Source: Pseudomonadota bacterium
GTDB taxonomy: Bacteria; Pseudomonadota; Gammaproteobacteria; Burkholderiales; Casimicrobiaceae
Direction: 5' to 3'
DNA: 35,026 bases
Assembly (NCBI GenBank): GCA_018241745.1
Contig: JAFEDG010000140.1
Coordinates: 79,098-114,123, forward strand
The translations under genes and the position numbers were made by a program. How positions within the stretch are numbered: the stretch's first letter is position 1; each line of letters starts with the position of its first letter. A model generated the notes under the pieces. The model had not been told where the DNA came from and did not search any database. It saw only the letters and a list, made by a program, of their open reading frames with translations. Below, in pieces: positions 34,018 to 35,026 of the stretch.

Positions 34018-34764
34018 ATGAACGCGAACCCTACACCGCGCGACGCCAGCTTTCGTGCCGACCTTTTCGCGGGCTCTGTCGCGATCGTCGTTGGCGGTAC
34101 GAGCGGCATTGGCGCCGCGATTGCCGCCGCGTTCCGCGCGACCGGAGCCGACGTACGCGTCACCGGCGGGACGGTGGCGGACGTGGCGGCGGCGCACGAC
34201 GCGACGGCCACGACGCTCGACGTGCGCAGCGATGATGCCGTCGCCGCGTATTTTGGCGCGCTGCAGCGCGTCGACGTGCTCGTCAACTGCGCGGGCATCA
34301 TCCGCCGCCACGACGAGCTCGACCCGCGGGTCTTCGCGGACGTCGTCGACGTGAACCTCGCGGGCACGATGCGCTGTTGCGCGGCGGCGCGACCGCTGCT
34401 GGCCGTGCGCGGCGGCGCGATCGTCAACACGGCGTCGATGCTGTCATTCTTCGGCGGCGGCATCGTGCCCGGCTATGCCGCCAGCAAGGGCGGCGTCGCG
34501 CAGCTGACCAAATCGCTCGCGATCGCCTACGCGGCGGACGGCATCCGCGTCAACGCGATCGCGCCGGGCTGGGTGCGCACGGCATTGACCGCGGCGTTGC
34601 AGGACGATGCCGCGCGCAACGAAGCCATCCTCGCGCGTACGCCGTTGCGCCGGTGGGCCGATCCGGACGACATCGCCGGTGCCGTGGTGTTCCTCGCGTC
34701 ACCCGCCGCGGCGTTCGTCACCGGGGCCATCCTGCCCGTGGACGGCGGCTACCTGGTCGCGTGA
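34018..34764 (+). CDS. SDR-family oxidoreductase
   Basis: A 248-residue classical short-chain dehydrogenase. The cofactor motif is VVGGTSGIGAAIA (about 24-36), followed by NCAG. The catalytic residues are Ser140, Tyr153 and Lys157 (YAASK), and the C-terminus TGAILPVDGGYLV is typical of the FabG-like group. The ATG at 34018 is chosen; the frame upstream to 33841 overlaps the divergent cupin gene. Substrate cannot be assigned. The divergent cupin and SDR share a promoter region of about 150 bases, so a common pathway is possible. Confidence 0.92.
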   Translation: MNANPTPRDASFRADLFAGSVAIVVGGTSGIGAAIAAAFRATGADVRVTGGTVADVAAAHDATATTLDVRSDDAVAAYFGALQRVDVLVNCAGIIRRHDELDPRVFADVVDVNLAGTMRCCAAARPLLAVRGGAIVNTASMLSFFGGGIVPGYAASKGGVAQLTKSLAIAYAADGIRVNAIAPGWVRTALTAALQDDAARNEAILARTPLRRWADPDDIAGAVVFLASPAAAFVTGAILPVDGGYLVA

Positions 34765-34822
34765 ACGGCCGCGGCTGACGCGCTCACCACGCATCCCGCT
34801 GCCCCAGTACACTTGACGCGCG

Positions 34823-35026
34823 TCAGCGCGCGCTTGCCGCGAGCCGCGGCATGCTGCCCCGCACGCTGAAGCGCACCGCCGCGCATTCGCGGCCGTCCGC
34901 GTCGACGAGCGCCAGCCGGTGCGCCCCTGGCGTCGGTTCCCAGTCGACTTCGGCCTTGCCTTGCGCGACATCGCGGCCGTCGAGTTCCCAGCGCATGTCG
35001 GCCGTGACGCCGCTGCCTGAGAGCAC
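34823..35026 (-). CDS. pbpC: Penicillin-binding protein 1C, C-terminal fragment (partial at window edge)
   Basis: The last 67 codons of a gene that continues past the window end. The segment MRWELDGRDVAQGKAEVDW through HRLALVDADGRECAAVRFSVR matches the immunoglobulin-like domain at the C-terminus of PbpC-type peptidoglycan transglycosylases (BiPBP_C). The transglycosylase and transpeptidase domains would lie beyond 35026. Because only the end is visible, another protein carrying this domain cannot be excluded. Confidence 0.7.
   Translation of the reverse strand: MLSGSGVTADMRWELDGRDVAQGKAEVDWEPTPGAHRLALVDADGRECAAVRFSVRGSMPRLAASAR

Overview
This is a very GC-rich bacterial chromosome segment, best explained as a betaproteobacterium, probably Burkholderiales or a relative. 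The evidence is a birA-coaX-SPOR gene run, methionine synthase split into two adjacent genes, an IPTL-CTERM-like sorting signal, an outer-membrane phospholipase A, a HAF-repeat/DUF5648-type secreted protein, and short GGGTCSGACCC palindromes scattered at gene ends. I see no phage, plasmid, insertion sequence or CRISPR array. Long open frames on opposite strands are mostly GC-driven shadows. No gap between genes exceeds 300 bases.

Layout. 1-3.8 kb: a secreted beta-helix protein, PldA, a small membrane protein, tRNA-Gly(CCC) and a LysE-family exporter whose stop codon lies in the tRNA gene. 3.8-13.0 kb: carbohydrate cluster 1, with a LacI regulator divergent from a complete sugar ABC transporter (Tat-type binding protein, two permeases, ATPase), then a sulfatase without signal peptide, a DMT transporter and a beta-hydroxyacid dehydrogenase. 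13.0-20.2 kb: carbohydrate cluster 2, convergent with the first, with two permeases, a binding protein and an enolase-superfamily dehydratase but no ATPase; a divergent LacI regulator leads to an inositol-monophosphatase-family enzyme and an NAD-dependent epimerase. Both clusters have a LacI-type palindrome with a central CG just downstream of a candidate promoter. The one ATPase probably serves both permeases.

20.2-28.1 kb is mostly housekeeping: cysteine synthase, a HAF-repeat secreted protein, an Lrp regulator divergent from 4-hydroxyphenylpyruvate dioxygenase, birA-coaX-SPOR, a cytidine deaminase-like protein and a GNAT acetyltransferase. 28.1-29.3 kb on the minus strand carries a methyltransferase and a rhodanese. 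29.3-33.3 kb holds split methionine synthase, preceded by what I read as a SAM-II riboswitch with a strong intrinsic terminator. 33.3-35.0 kb holds a cupin dioxygenase-like gene, a divergent SDR and the 3' end of a probable penicillin-binding protein 1C gene running off the window.

The most noteworthy items are the SAM-II switch ahead of metH, with an extra hairpin and a visible terminator/antiterminator logic; a perfect 43-base palindrome that encodes the C-terminal tails and stop codons of two convergent genes; and the paired LacI clusters with a shared ATPase and a predicted cytoplasmic sulfatase.
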